The notes under the pieces were generated by a model. That model searched no databases. It was not told where the DNA came from and worked only from the letters and a program-made list of their open reading frames with translations. DNA of 64,000 bases from Thermoguttaceae bacterium. GTDB lineage: Bacteria; Planctomycetota; Planctomycetia; Pirellulales; Thermoguttaceae. Numbering within the stretch: the stretch's first letter is position 1; each line of letters starts with the position of its first letter. The stretch is from contig JAFSMO010000034.1 in the NCBI GenBank assembly GCA_017447865.1, forward strand, positions 1-64,000, given 5' to 3'. This document shows, piece by piece, positions 54,261-62,343 of this stretch. The position numbers were made by a program, and so were the translations under genes.

Positions 54261-55505
54261 CTCAATCGGTTTTACCGGCCGGTCGAGGCGGACACGCAGC
54301 AAATTGTCCGCGACGATCTGGTCTTCTTCCTGAAGACCCGAGCGGATCACGCGCATATTGTCCGACTGAAGCGGGCCAAGCTCCACGTTCCGGATCTTCG
54401 GCATTCCGCTCGCCGGGTCCCAAAGGTACACGAAATGGATCGCCTGGTTCATGTTCAGCGTCGCCTCCGGGATCAGGACGCCCTGGTACTTCTCCGTCGT
54501 GCGGATCCGGGCGTGGACCGTCATACCGGGCTGGAACATGCGCTCGCCGCTGGCCGTTTTCGGATTCTCGCAGACCGCCCGGACCAAACGTGTGCCCGTA
54601 CTCTGCGAAAGGGTCGGCGTCACGTAGTCGATCTTCGCTTTGTGAGTGAACTCCTTCTCGCCCGAAAGGCGGAATTCCACCTCCAGGTCCAGATCCGCTT
54701 TGGGGTTTTTCTCCCGGCGCTCGTCCGCCAGACGCTTCAGAAGCTGGGCCGTCTGCTCGTCAATATTAATATTAATGAAAATCGGGTCGAGCTTCACGAT
54801 GTGGACGAGCGTCGTCGAGTTCGACGAGGAGTTCGCCTGCACGAGGTTTCCGACCGAAACCTCCGATTTGCACAGGTAGCCGGAAATCGGCGCGTAAATT
54901 TTCGTGTAGCTCACGTCCAAAGCCGCCTTTTGAATCTTGGCTTTCGTGGTGGCGATTTCCGCTTCGCACTCCTGAAGACTGAAGACCGCCGCGTCGTACT
55001 CTTCCGCCGAAATGGCCCCGCTTGGGCGCAGTTTGTCGGCACGCTTTTTCTCGTTTTCCAGACGGCGCTTCCGGGCCTCGAGGACCTGCAGCTCGCCCTC
55101 GGCGCTGTGCAGCGTCGTGAGATAAACGTCCGGGTCGATCTCAAACAGAAGCTCGCCCTCCTGGACCTCGTCGCCTTCGCGGAATTTCAGTTCCGGCTCC
55201 TTTTCCGCATTCAGCTCGCCGGTCTGCGGATTGACGCGCATTCTGGCCCCCTCCTTGAACGAGCAGTAGAGCAGCGTCCCGGTGACCTGGGGCCGAACGT
55301 CCACCTCGTCGAACGGCAGGATCCGGCCGGTAAATTCTTCGTAGTCCACGACTTCACGCGTGGACGGATGAATGACGTGCGCCTCGACGGGCTTCACGAC
55401 CGGTGCGGCTTCCGGGCCGGGCGCCGGCGCTTCGTTTTTCTTCTCGCATCCGGAAAATGGAAGGGCGGCCAAAAGGAAGGAAAACAGGATTTTGATTGAA
55501 TTCAT
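54255..55505 (-). CDS. RND efflux periplasmic adaptor lipoprotein (AcrA/MexA type)
   Basis: A lipoprotein signal (LLAALPFSGCEKK) is followed by an Ala/Pro linker, the beta-barrel and lipoyl halves (VRPQVTGTLLYCSFKEGA, and VSYTKIYAPISGYLCKSEVSVGNLV read in parts), a coiled-coil hairpin (about 145-215) and the membrane-proximal domain with GMTVHARIRTTEKYQGVLIPEATL. It bridges the inner-membrane pump with an outer-membrane channel. It is downstream of the permease gene by 55 bases, the reverse of the usual adaptor-first order. AGGT precedes the ATG. Confidence 0.93.
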   Translation of the reverse strand: MNSIKILFSFLLAALPFSGCEKKNEAPAPGPEAAPVVKPVEAHVIHPSTREVVDYEEFTGRILPFDEVDVRPQVTGTLLYCSFKEGARMRVNPQTGELNAEKEPELKFREGDEVQEGELLFEIDPDVYLTTLHSAEGELQVLEARKRRLENEKKRADKLRPSGAISAEEYDAAVFSLQECEAEIATTKAKIQKAALDVSYTKIYAPISGYLCKSEVSVGNLVQANSSSNSTTLVHIVKLDPIFININIDEQTAQLLKRLADERREKNPKADLDLEVEFRLSGEKEFTHKAKIDYVTPTLSQSTGTRLVRAVCENPKTASGERMFQPGMTVHARIRTTEKYQGVLIPEATLNMNQAIHFVYLWDPASGMPKIRNVELGPLQSDNMRVIRSGLQEEDQIVADNLLRVRLDRPVKPIEE

Positions 55506-55560
55506 GGTTTTACCTGAAAATTAGCTTAATTATTTTGTATCGGGTGGAAGAAAACGCGGC

Positions 55561-58500
55561 TCAGCTTTTCTTCCGTCTGCCGAAAATCATCATGATCACC
55601 GAGTAAAACACCGGAGTGAGGAAAATCCCGAAGAGCGTCACGCCCAACATTCCGGAAAAGACCGCCACGCCGAGGGTGAAGCGCATTTCGTGCCCGGCCC
55701 CCTTCGCGAAAAGGAGCGGGACCACGCCGAGGATGAAGGCCAGCGACGTCATCAGGATCGGGCGCAGGCGCAGCCGGCACGCTTCCACGGCCGCTTCGAA
55801 ACGGGTCAGGCCCTCGTCCTGCTTCACCTTCGCGAATTCCACGATCAAAATCGCGTTTTTGCACGCCAGCCCCACCAGAACCAGGAAGCCGATCTGGGTG
55901 AAAATATTCATGTCGAGCCCTTCCATCCGCACGCCCGTCAGCGAGCTGAGCAGGCACATCGGGACGACCAGAATGATCGCCAGCGGCAAAACCAGCGACT
56001 CGTACTGCGCCGCCAGAACGAGGAACACGAACAAAACGGCAAAGAAAAAGACGTACATCGCGGAGTTCCCGGCCGTGCGCTCGAGCAGCGACATTTCGGA
56101 CCACTCGTACCACATGCCCTGCGGAAGGTTGCTCTCGCAGATCTTTTCCATCTCCTGAAGCGCCTCGCCCGAGCTGAACCCTTCCACCGCTTCGCCCGAA
56201 ATGGCCGCGGCCGGGTACATATTGTAGTGCGTCACCGTGATCGGGCCGGGAACGTCCTTCACCGCGCAGATGGAGCCCAGCGGAACCATTTCCCCCAACG
56301 AGTTTTTCACGTGGATCCGGTTCAGGTTTTTGTCCTCCGCGCGGAATTGGGCGTCGGCCTGGACCTTCACCTGGAAGTTTCGCCCGAGGAACGTCATGTC
56401 GTTCACGTAGCGCGACCCCAGAAAGACCTGAAGCGCGGTGAAGATTTCGTCCATCGGGACCCCCATGTCCTGCGCCTTTTCACGGTCCACGTCGATGTAC
56501 TTCATCGGCGTGCTGGCGCGGAACTGCGTCTGGAGGTTTTTGCAGATCGGACTGGCGTTTCCGAGCTCCACGATGTCCTCGGTGATTTTCTGAAGGGCCT
56601 CGAGCCCCAGGTTTCCGCGGTCCTGGATCTGGAGCTTGAACCCGGAGGAGGAGCCTTTCCCCATCCCATCGACCGGGGCGGGTCGGTTCACGAGGATCCG
56701 GGCCTCGGGGATCTCTTTCTCGGCGCGGCGCATCAGCTCTTCACGGACCATCATGTCGCTGATGCCGGAAGCCTTGCGCTCCTCGAACGGGTCGAGCAGG
56801 ATCGTCACGGAGCCCATGTTCGCCATGAAGCCCGAAACCAGGAACGAAACGCCGTCCACGCTCGAGCAGGCGCGCACGCCCGGGATCGGTTTGCTGTTCG
56901 GGTCGTTCGGGTCGCCGAAACAGATGCGCTGGAACTTGCGGCAAACCTCGATCGTCCGGTTCAGGGAGGCCGAGTCGGGAAGCATCACGAAGCACTGCAA
57001 GTAGCCGCGGTCCATCGGAGTCACAAAACCGGTCGGCGTGGTCTTGAAAGTGTCGTACGTCAGGTACAGAAGCCCGCCGTAGAGGATCACCACGATGAAA
57101 CTCAGCCGCAGGAAGATCCGGACGAACCGGATGTAAATGTTCGTCGCCAGGTCGAACGACCAGTTGAAGAGCTTGAAGAACCAGCCGACCGTCATGTCCA
57201 TCAGCCACGTAAGCGGGTCGCGCTTGGCCGATTTCGGCTTGAGGAGAAGCGCCGCCAGCGCCGGGGAAAGGGTCAGTGAGTTAAAGGCCGAAATGACCGT
57301 CGAGACCGCGATCGTCAGGGCGAACTGCTTGAAAAACGCCCCGGTCACCCCGGTCAGGAAGGCGCACGGAACGAAGACGCAGCTCAAAACCAGAGCGATG
57401 GCGACCAGCGCGCCGGAAACTTCGTCCATGGCTTTTCGCGCGGCGTCACGAGGCGAAAGGCCCTCCTCAAGGTGACGCTCCACGTTCTCCACCACCACGA
57501 TCGCGTCGTCCACCACGATCCCGATGGCCAAAACCAGGCCGAAAAGCGAGAGGTTATTCAGCGAGAAGCCGAAGCCGGCCATGGCGATGAACGTCCCGAT
57601 GAGCGAAACCGGCACGGCCAGAAGCGGAATCACGGCCGCTCGCCACGACTGCAGGAACAAAATCACGACCAGCGCCACCAGAATGATCGCGTCGCGCAGG
57701 GACTTCTGTACCTCGTGGACCGACTCGGAAATGAACGGCGTCACGTCGTAGCCGATCGTGTATTTGAGCCCCGGCGGGAACGATTTTTCCAGCTCGAGGA
57801 GCTTCATGCGGACCGCTTTGGCCGTCTGGATCGCGTTCGCGCCCGGGAGCTGGGAGATCTGCAGCGTGCACATCTCGGTGTTGTGGTAAATCTCGCGGCG
57901 GTACGTGCCGTCGGGCAGGCGGTGCTCCTCGTCCTTGATCGCGAGGTCACCCTCCAGAAAGTCCACCACATCGAGCATTTTGGAGTGAAGCTGAAGGCGT
58001 GCCACGTCTTTCAGGCGGATGATCTCGCCGTCCTCGGTCGTGCGGATGATGATCCGACCGAATTCCTCCTCGTCGAACAGACGGCCGTGCGCCTGCAAAA
58101 TGTACTGGAAATCGAGCGGACGGGCGACCGGCTGCTGACCGAGCTGACCCGCGGCGACCTGAATGTTCTGTTTCTGAATGGCCGTCACAACGTCCTTCGC
58201 GGAAACGTGGCGGATCATCATCGCGTCCGGGTCGAGCCAGATACGCATGGAGTACTCGCGCTCGCCGTTGATCGACGCGTCGCCGACGCCCGGCACACGG
58301 GAGATCTCGTCACGAATGTTCAGCCGCAGGTAGTTGCTCAGGTAGAGCATCTTGTAGTACGGCTCGTTATCCTCGGGGTTTTCAAAGTCCTTTTCGTAGT
58401 AATATTCCCCCTTTTCGTCCACGCCCTTGACCAGCTGGCAGCCCTCGTTGACGGTCCCTTTTTTCAGGGAGTAAAGGTTCATCACGACGATCGTCGTGGG

Positions 58501-58899
58501 GCTTTGCTTCTTGGTCGTGACGCCCTGCTCGCGCACCTCGGCGGGGAGTTTCGGACTCGCGATGGAGACCCGGTTCTGGACGAGCACCTGCGCCATGTCG
58601 AGGTTGGTCCCCACTTTGAACGTGACGGCGATCGCGACCTGGCCGTTCGTGCAGTTCGTCGTCATGTACAGCATATCCTCGACGCCGTTGATCTGTTCTT
58701 CGAGCGGGACGGCGACGGTCTCCGCGACGGTTTCAGGCGATGCGCCGGGGTACGATGCCCGGACGTAGATCGTCGGCGGGGAGATGGTGGGAAAAAGCGC
58801 CATTGGGAGAGAAATGTACGAAAGAACTCCCAAAATGACGATCACGACCGAGATCACGCACGCGAAAATCGGCCGATCTATAAAAAAACGCGCAAACAT
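55561..58899 (-). CDS. RND efflux permease, hydrophobe/amphiphile (HAE1) type
   Basis: 1112 residues, the AcrB/MexB size class or slightly longer. It starts MFARFFIDRPIFACVISVVI, typical of the family. The proton-relay aspartates lie in GIVVDDAIVVVENVERHLEEG read in parts, and the repeated domain shows again at VLVGLACKNAILIVEFAK. It exports amphipathic compounds, drugs or metabolites by proton antiport, with the adaptor encoded next. The first gene of this two-gene unit has a strong promoter but no evident Shine-Dalgarno sequence. The TolC-like protein at 40886-42265 is a possible partner. Confidence 0.96.
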   Translation of the reverse strand: MFARFFIDRPIFACVISVVIVILGVLSYISLPMALFPTISPPTIYVRASYPGASPETVAETVAVPLEEQINGVEDMLYMTTNCTNGQVAIAVTFKVGTNLDMAQVLVQNRVSIASPKLPAEVREQGVTTKKQSPTTIVVMNLYSLKKGTVNEGCQLVKGVDEKGEYYYEKDFENPEDNEPYYKMLYLSNYLRLNIRDEISRVPGVGDASINGEREYSMRIWLDPDAMMIRHVSAKDVVTAIQKQNIQVAAGQLGQQPVARPLDFQYILQAHGRLFDEEEFGRIIIRTTEDGEIIRLKDVARLQLHSKMLDVVDFLEGDLAIKDEEHRLPDGTYRREIYHNTEMCTLQISQLPGANAIQTAKAVRMKLLELEKSFPPGLKYTIGYDVTPFISESVHEVQKSLRDAIILVALVVILFLQSWRAAVIPLLAVPVSLIGTFIAMAGFGFSLNNLSLFGLVLAIGIVVDDAIVVVENVERHLEEGLSPRDAARKAMDEVSGALVAIALVLSCVFVPCAFLTGVTGAFFKQFALTIAVSTVISAFNSLTLSPALAALLLKPKSAKRDPLTWLMDMTVGWFFKLFNWSFDLATNIYIRFVRIFLRLSFIVVILYGGLLYLTYDTFKTTPTGFVTPMDRGYLQCFVMLPDSASLNRTIEVCRKFQRICFGDPNDPNSKPIPGVRACSSVDGVSFLVSGFMANMGSVTILLDPFEERKASGISDMMVREELMRRAEKEIPEARILVNRPAPVDGMGKGSSSGFKLQIQDRGNLGLEALQKITEDIVELGNASPICKNLQTQFRASTPMKYIDVDREKAQDMGVPMDEIFTALQVFLGSRYVNDMTFLGRNFQVKVQADAQFRAEDKNLNRIHVKNSLGEMVPLGSICAVKDVPGPITVTHYNMYPAAAISGEAVEGFSSGEALQEMEKICESNLPQGMWYEWSEMSLLERTAGNSAMYVFFFAVLFVFLVLAAQYESLVLPLAIILVVPMCLLSSLTGVRMEGLDMNIFTQIGFLVLVGLACKNAILIVEFAKVKQDEGLTRFEAAVEACRLRLRPILMTSLAFILGVVPLLFAKGAGHEMRFTLGVAVFSGMLGVTLFGIFLTPVFYSVIMMIFGRRKKS

Positions 58900-58948
58900 A
58901 TAACAAATACGACTAAATTACTGGGATCATTAACAATAAATCCCCGTT

Positions 58949-58977
58949 AGTATAGACCAAACGGGGGCTTTTCTCAA
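58949..58977 (-). promoter_or_regulatory. Promoter of the RND efflux operon
   Basis: On the minus strand TTGAGA (58977-58972), a 17-base spacer, then TATACT (58954-58949). The palindrome CCCCCGTTTGG/CTAACGGGG overlaps the spacer and start region and could bind a regulator. Confidence 0.7.
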
Positions 58978-58994
58978 GGGGGGGGCGATGAAGT

Positions 58995-59093
58995 AATGCG
59001 GAATTAGGAATTTGACGCTTCGCGTAATGTAAGTTTCAGAAAGACTTCAACCCATAAAAGCCGAAGGGTTCTTTAATTCCGCATTCCGCATTT
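58995..59093. repeat. Inverted repeat F-like, copy 2
   Basis: AATGCGGAATTA (58995-59006) is complementary to TAATTCCGCATT in the segment ending at 59093, which also contains a duplicated CCGCATT. Inner segments GACGCTTCGCG and AAGCCGAAGG recall repeat F at 31348-31565. It lies between the RND promoter and the next gene's stop codon. Confidence 0.65.
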
Positions 59094-59109
59094 AAAACCG
59101 CGGGGCTTT

Positions 59110-59955
59110 TCAGATTTCCTCGTCCAGGGCGGAAACGTCGAGCGGTTCATCATCGTCCTGGCTGGGGATTACTTTCTCAGGCTCCAATCCAGGATCCACT
59201 TTCTGAATCGCTGCCTTCGCGCCCTGCTTCAGCCGATTCCAAAAATTCCCGCTCTTGGGGGCTTTTTCATCCACGGCATTCTGACGGGCCAGTTCTTCCT
59301 CGCTCGGCTGACGGAGATTTTCATCCAGGAAGTTTTCGACTTCCTGAACGATATCCAGACGGGTTTTCTCGGCCATCCGATCAATTTGGGAACGCAAAAG
59401 GCCCAGGCCGCGAAAATGAACCCGAATATCCGAGTCCGTGCTCAATTCGATGGCCGTTTTGCCGGTATTGGTAAGGAGATTCACAAACCCGAGGTTTTTT
59501 CCTAATGGATCTTTCGCAGCGATTTTAAGGACGAACGTGAAGTTTTCAATTCCCGCGACCGTTTTCCCGTACTTTTTCACTTGACTCGGATCAAGCGAGA
59601 CCATCGTCCCGCGGATTTTCAGGGAGTTTGGCTCCGCTTCCAGATTGATTCTGACTTCGGCTTTAAAGGTTCCGAGTTTGGGATGGTCGATCTCAACCTC
59701 AATCGGCTTGCCGAGAGAATAGTTTTTGGCCGCCTGCTGCATATCGATTCTTGCCGCAAGCTTATCTTTCGATCTCGGCTTGAGTTTAATGTTCATCGCA
59801 CGCTTGCAGACCACGGAAATGGGCTCGTCAATGACGAATTCTTCCTGCAGGGAGTTTTGATACACAAAAGAACCTGTGCAGAACCAGGCGGCAAACCCCA
59901 CTATGAGGAGGATGATTATAAAAAACACCAAAAAAACGATTCGGAAAATTTTCAT
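59110..59955 (-). CDS. Membrane-anchored hypothetical protein, 281 aa
   Basis: One N-terminal transmembrane segment (VFLVFFIIILLIVGFAAWFC) leads into a probably periplasmic domain of beta character (residues about 35-200; IEVEIDHPKLGTFKAEVRINLEAE read in parts). The remainder is a Lys/Glu/Asp-rich C-terminal region with ENLRQPSEEELARQNAVDEK and an acidic end DDDEPLDVSALDEEI. No catalytic motif is recognised. It lies 95 bases after the J-like protein on the same strand with no visible terminator between them, so cotranscription is plausible. Function unknown. Confidence 0.7.
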   Translation of the reverse strand: MKIFRIVFLVFFIIILLIVGFAAWFCTGSFVYQNSLQEEFVIDEPISVVCKRAMNIKLKPRSKDKLAARIDMQQAAKNYSLGKPIEVEIDHPKLGTFKAEVRINLEAEPNSLKIRGTMVSLDPSQVKKYGKTVAGIENFTFVLKIAAKDPLGKNLGFVNLLTNTGKTAIELSTDSDIRVHFRGLGLLRSQIDRMAEKTRLDIVQEVENFLDENLRQPSEEELARQNAVDEKAPKSGNFWNRLKQGAKAAIQKVDPGLEPEKVIPSQDDDEPLDVSALDEEI

Positions 59956-60050
59956 GATTTCGTCCGATCCACAAGCAAAGCTGATTCAAAAGGAAACACT
60001 GATAAAATTCAACAGGAAAAACGTTCGCCGATCCCGGCAATCAGTCCGTT

Positions 60051-61211
60051 CTAAAACGAGTAGTCTTCGTCTTCCTCCTGTTGTGCCGCACGATGGCGGA
60101 GTGTGTACTCATGATTTTTCTGTTTTTTATCGATTCCCGCCCGGTATTTCACGTACATTTCCTGATTATCCAGCTCAATCGCACGGTCGAGCAGTTTCCG
60201 GGCCTCGTCGTAGCGGTAGCTGTTGACGGCGGACACCGCTTTGTTGTACAGACGTTCCGCCTGTTTCCGCGGCGAGTTGTAGCTGATGTTCCACAAAAGG
60301 AGCATCAAAATCACCACGCCGCCCGCGATCGCAACGATCAGAGGCGTATTGTCTTTTTTCTGGGCCTTGCCGTGCGAGGCAGACCTTCCGGAATAACCAC
60401 CGGCAGACCGGGGCGGAGCCGGCGCGTAGGAATTCACCGGTGGAGCCGCTGGCTGAGAACCAAATCCAAATGGATTCGCCGCGGGAGCCGGGCCGGGCGC
60501 AGGGCCGGGAGCCGGGGCCGACGCAAAACCAAACGGGTCTGCAGCCGGCACAGGGGCCGGGCCAGGAGCCGGAGCCGCGCCGAAATTAAACGGATCCGCA
60601 GCCGGTGCAGGGGCGGGTCCCGGAGCAGGAGCAGAAGCCGCTCCAAAATTAAACGGGTCCGCAGCGGGCGCAGGTGCCGGGCCGGGTGCAGGAGCCGCGC
60701 CAAAATTGAACGGATCCGCAGCCGGTGCCGGGGCCGGGCCGGGAGCTGGAGCCGCGCCAAAATTGAACGGGTCAGAGGGAGCGGGGGCCGGACCACGAGC
60801 AGGCGTAGCCGACGCAAATCCAAACGGGTCCGAAGCCGGCGTGGGTGGCGGCGCAGGAGCGGAAACATGCGCCGGCGTCGGGTCGGGCATCGGTTCCATC
60901 TGCTGGGGACCGGTCGAGGCGTTTTTCTCCTCCACCGAGCGGTTCAGCAGAAAATCGAATTCGTACTGCTTACGCTTTTTGTCGTCGAGCAGCGTGTCGC
61001 GGGCGTCTTTAATTTCCGAGATCAGCAGCTTGATTTCCGTCTGATTGTCGGAAGTCTCCTGCAGCGTGAGGATCTCCCTCCTCTGACGTGCCGCCGCGGC
61101 GATGATCTCCGGATTGGATTCTTTGAAAGGCACACCAAGAAGTGCATAGTGATCGGGTTTTCCGGACGCGGTAATTCCCAGGTACTTCTGATACACATTT
61201 TCGTTTGGCAT
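60051..61211 (-). CDS. J-like-domain membrane protein with DPF/NPF repeats
   Basis: The first about 90 residues (NVYQKYLGITASGKPDHYALLGVP, then RDTLLDDKKRKQYEFDFLL, both read in parts) match the J-domain-like module seen near planctomycete Ser/Thr kinases; the HPD tripeptide of true DnaJ proteins is absent. Residues about 125-260 contain seven roughly 20-residue units DPFNFGAAPAPGPAPAPA (one reads NPF). A transmembrane segment (IVAIAGGVVILMLLLW) at about 290-311 separates this from a TPR-like C-terminal part (ERLYNKAVSAVNSYRYDEARKLLDRAIELD read in parts). The N-terminus is probably cytoplasmic. It has its own promoter and AAAGGA before the ATG. Confidence 0.75.
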   Translation of the reverse strand: MPNENVYQKYLGITASGKPDHYALLGVPFKESNPEIIAAAARQRREILTLQETSDNQTEIKLLISEIKDARDTLLDDKKRKQYEFDFLLNRSVEEKNASTGPQQMEPMPDPTPAHVSAPAPPPTPASDPFGFASATPARGPAPAPSDPFNFGAAPAPGPAPAPAADPFNFGAAPAPGPAPAPAADPFNFGAASAPAPGPAPAPAADPFNFGAAPAPGPAPVPAADPFGFASAPAPGPAPGPAPAANPFGFGSQPAAPPVNSYAPAPPRSAGGYSGRSASHGKAQKKDNTPLIVAIAGGVVILMLLLWNISYNSPRKQAERLYNKAVSAVNSYRYDEARKLLDRAIELDNQEMYVKYRAGIDKKQKNHEYTLRHRAAQQEEDEDYSF

Positions 61212-61249
61212 AGTTTATTCCTTTTAAAATGGATAACTCATTCTTTTTT

Positions 61250-61277
61250 ATTTTAGATGATAATTCCCAAAAGTCAA
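61250..61277 (-). promoter_or_regulatory. Promoter of the J-like protein gene
   Basis: On the minus strand TTGACT (61277-61272), a 16-base spacer, then TAAAAT (61255-61250). Confidence 0.7.
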
Positions 61278-61340
61278 GGGCCGGGCGAAAAAAATTTCAA
61301 ACAAATCCTGGAACATTTTGCGAAAATTTGCCCCGCCCCC

Positions 61341-61368
61341 TAGTCAAAAGCTAAAAATTAAGTATAAT
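61341..61368 (+). promoter_or_regulatory. Promoter upstream of the hicB remnant and hicAB
   Basis: TAGTCA (61341-61346), a 16-base spacer, then TATAAT (61363-61368). It closely resembles the promoter at 62271-62298, including the preceding CCCCC. Confidence 0.6.
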
Positions 61369-61376
61369 AAAAAGTG

Positions 61377-61490
61377 AAATGCCAAGTTGAAATTCTGGCT
61401 CCGTCTGACAAAAATTCGTTTGATTTGACTGGGAACGAGCAGTGATTTCTCCTGGAAGCCATACTGGGGTTGGCGAAACCGATGTAGTAA
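61377..61490 (+). pseudogene. Remnant of an older hicB gene
   Basis: Frame 61377 reads KCQVEILAPSDKNSF, then a stop, then FLLEAILG. It aligns without gaps to HicB residues EIPVPSEKEA...EHEYVFLVEAILG encoded at about 61980-62060. About half of 27 aligned residues are identical, and the 15 bases GAAGCCATACTGGGG are exactly shared. An internal TGA (61443-61445) and the missing N-terminus show it is dead. It lies directly upstream of the intact hicA, as expected if an ancestral tandem hicAB duplicated and lost one copy. Confidence 0.75.
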
Positions 61491-61551
61491 GGGGTAAAAA
61501 TACGGATGGACGGTTTCGTATTTGTACCGGTTCAAAGGTCAGGAGACATAA

Positions 61552-61749
61552 ATGAGACATTTCAAAGTTCGGGAAATCATTGCACAACTTAAAAAAGATG
61601 GTTGGAATCAGGAATCCTCTGTAGGAGGTCACTTACAATTCAAGCATCCAACCAAAAAAGGACGTGTAACTGTTTCAACGTCACATGATGAAATTTTTGG
61701 CAAAACTCTCAAAAGTATTGAAAGTCAGGCTGGAATCGAATTTAAGTAA
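61552..61749 (+). CDS. hicA: HicA-type toxin (mRNA interferase)
   Basis: 65 residues with the HicA signature: KVREIIAQLKKDGW, then GGHLQFKHPTKKGRVTVSTS, in which the His after GG is the usual catalytic residue of this dsRBD-like RNase family, and a C-terminal helix KTLKSIESQAGI. It would cleave mRNA in the cytoplasm and is neutralised by HicB. CAGGAG precedes the ATG. The gene is AT-richer than its surroundings, in keeping with horizontal acquisition. It is followed after 53 bases by hicB; toxin-first order is normal for hicAB. Confidence 0.92.
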   Translation: MRHFKVREIIAQLKKDGWNQESSVGGHLQFKHPTKKGRVTVSTSHDEIFGKTLKSIESQAGIEFK

Positions 61750-61802
61750 AAACAATTTCAATCCCTTGTTTGGACACGTAGTACAAGAAAGGACGCATTT
61801 AA

Positions 61803-62186
61803 ATGAAAAAGTTTGTTTTTCCTGCAATCGCAGAAAAGTACGACGAATTCACGAACTACTGCGTTTCATTTCCAGACCTTCAGGGTTGCACAACGACCGG
61901 AAATTCTCTGGAAGAATGTCAGCGGAATGCAGTCGAGGCTCTTGAACTTCATCTTGCCGGAATGTTGGCAGACGGTGCCGAAATCCCTGTTCCATCTGAA
62001 AAAGAAGCTTTAATTCCGACTGAACATGAATATGTGTTTCTCGTAGAAGCCATACTGGGGGACCCCAACGAGAAAAAGGTTACAACCTTTCTTCCTTTGG
62101 ATCTCTGCGCAAAGGCCGAGGCCGCCGGTATTGATTTTGCCACAGCGTTCGTTCGTGGTTTACAGGCAGAACTTCAGCTTCATTGA
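61803..62186 (+). CDS. hicB: HicB-type antitoxin
   Basis: 127 residues. The N-terminal HicB fold (YCVSFPDLQGCTTTGNSLEECQRNAVEALELHL read in parts) is a partially degraded RNase H-like domain that binds HicA. The C-terminal part (TTFLPLDLCAKAEAAGIDFATAF) is a ribbon-helix-helix or related DNA-binding tail that probably represses the operon promoter. AAAGGA precedes the ATG. It forms a pair with hicA. A decayed homologue lies upstream of hicA at 61377-61490. Confidence 0.92.
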   Translation: MKKFVFPAIAEKYDEFTNYCVSFPDLQGCTTTGNSLEECQRNAVEALELHLAGMLADGAEIPVPSEKEALIPTEHEYVFLVEAILGDPNEKKVTTFLPLDLCAKAEAAGIDFATAFVRGLQAELQLH

Positions 62187-62270
62187 GAACATTGAAACCA
62201 GAAAATAAGCAATTAAAAATTCTGACTTTTTCGTTAAAATCCAAAAATTCACGAAAGGTTCAAGTCCCCC

Positions 62271-62298
62271 TAGACAAAGACCCAAAATAATGTATAAT
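62271..62298 (+). promoter_or_regulatory. Promoter of the SUMF1-domain gene
   Basis: TAGACA (62271-62276), a 16-base spacer, then TATAAT (62293-62298). Confidence 0.75.
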
Positions 62299-62343
62299 AA
62301 GGCTTTATCATTTTAATTTGTTCCCCCGTTAGAGGAGATTTTT

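Noticed and set aside
61351..61632. Minus-strand 93-codon frame opposite hicA
   Set aside because: It overlaps hicA and the hicB remnant, lacks a ribosome-binding site and shows no domain.
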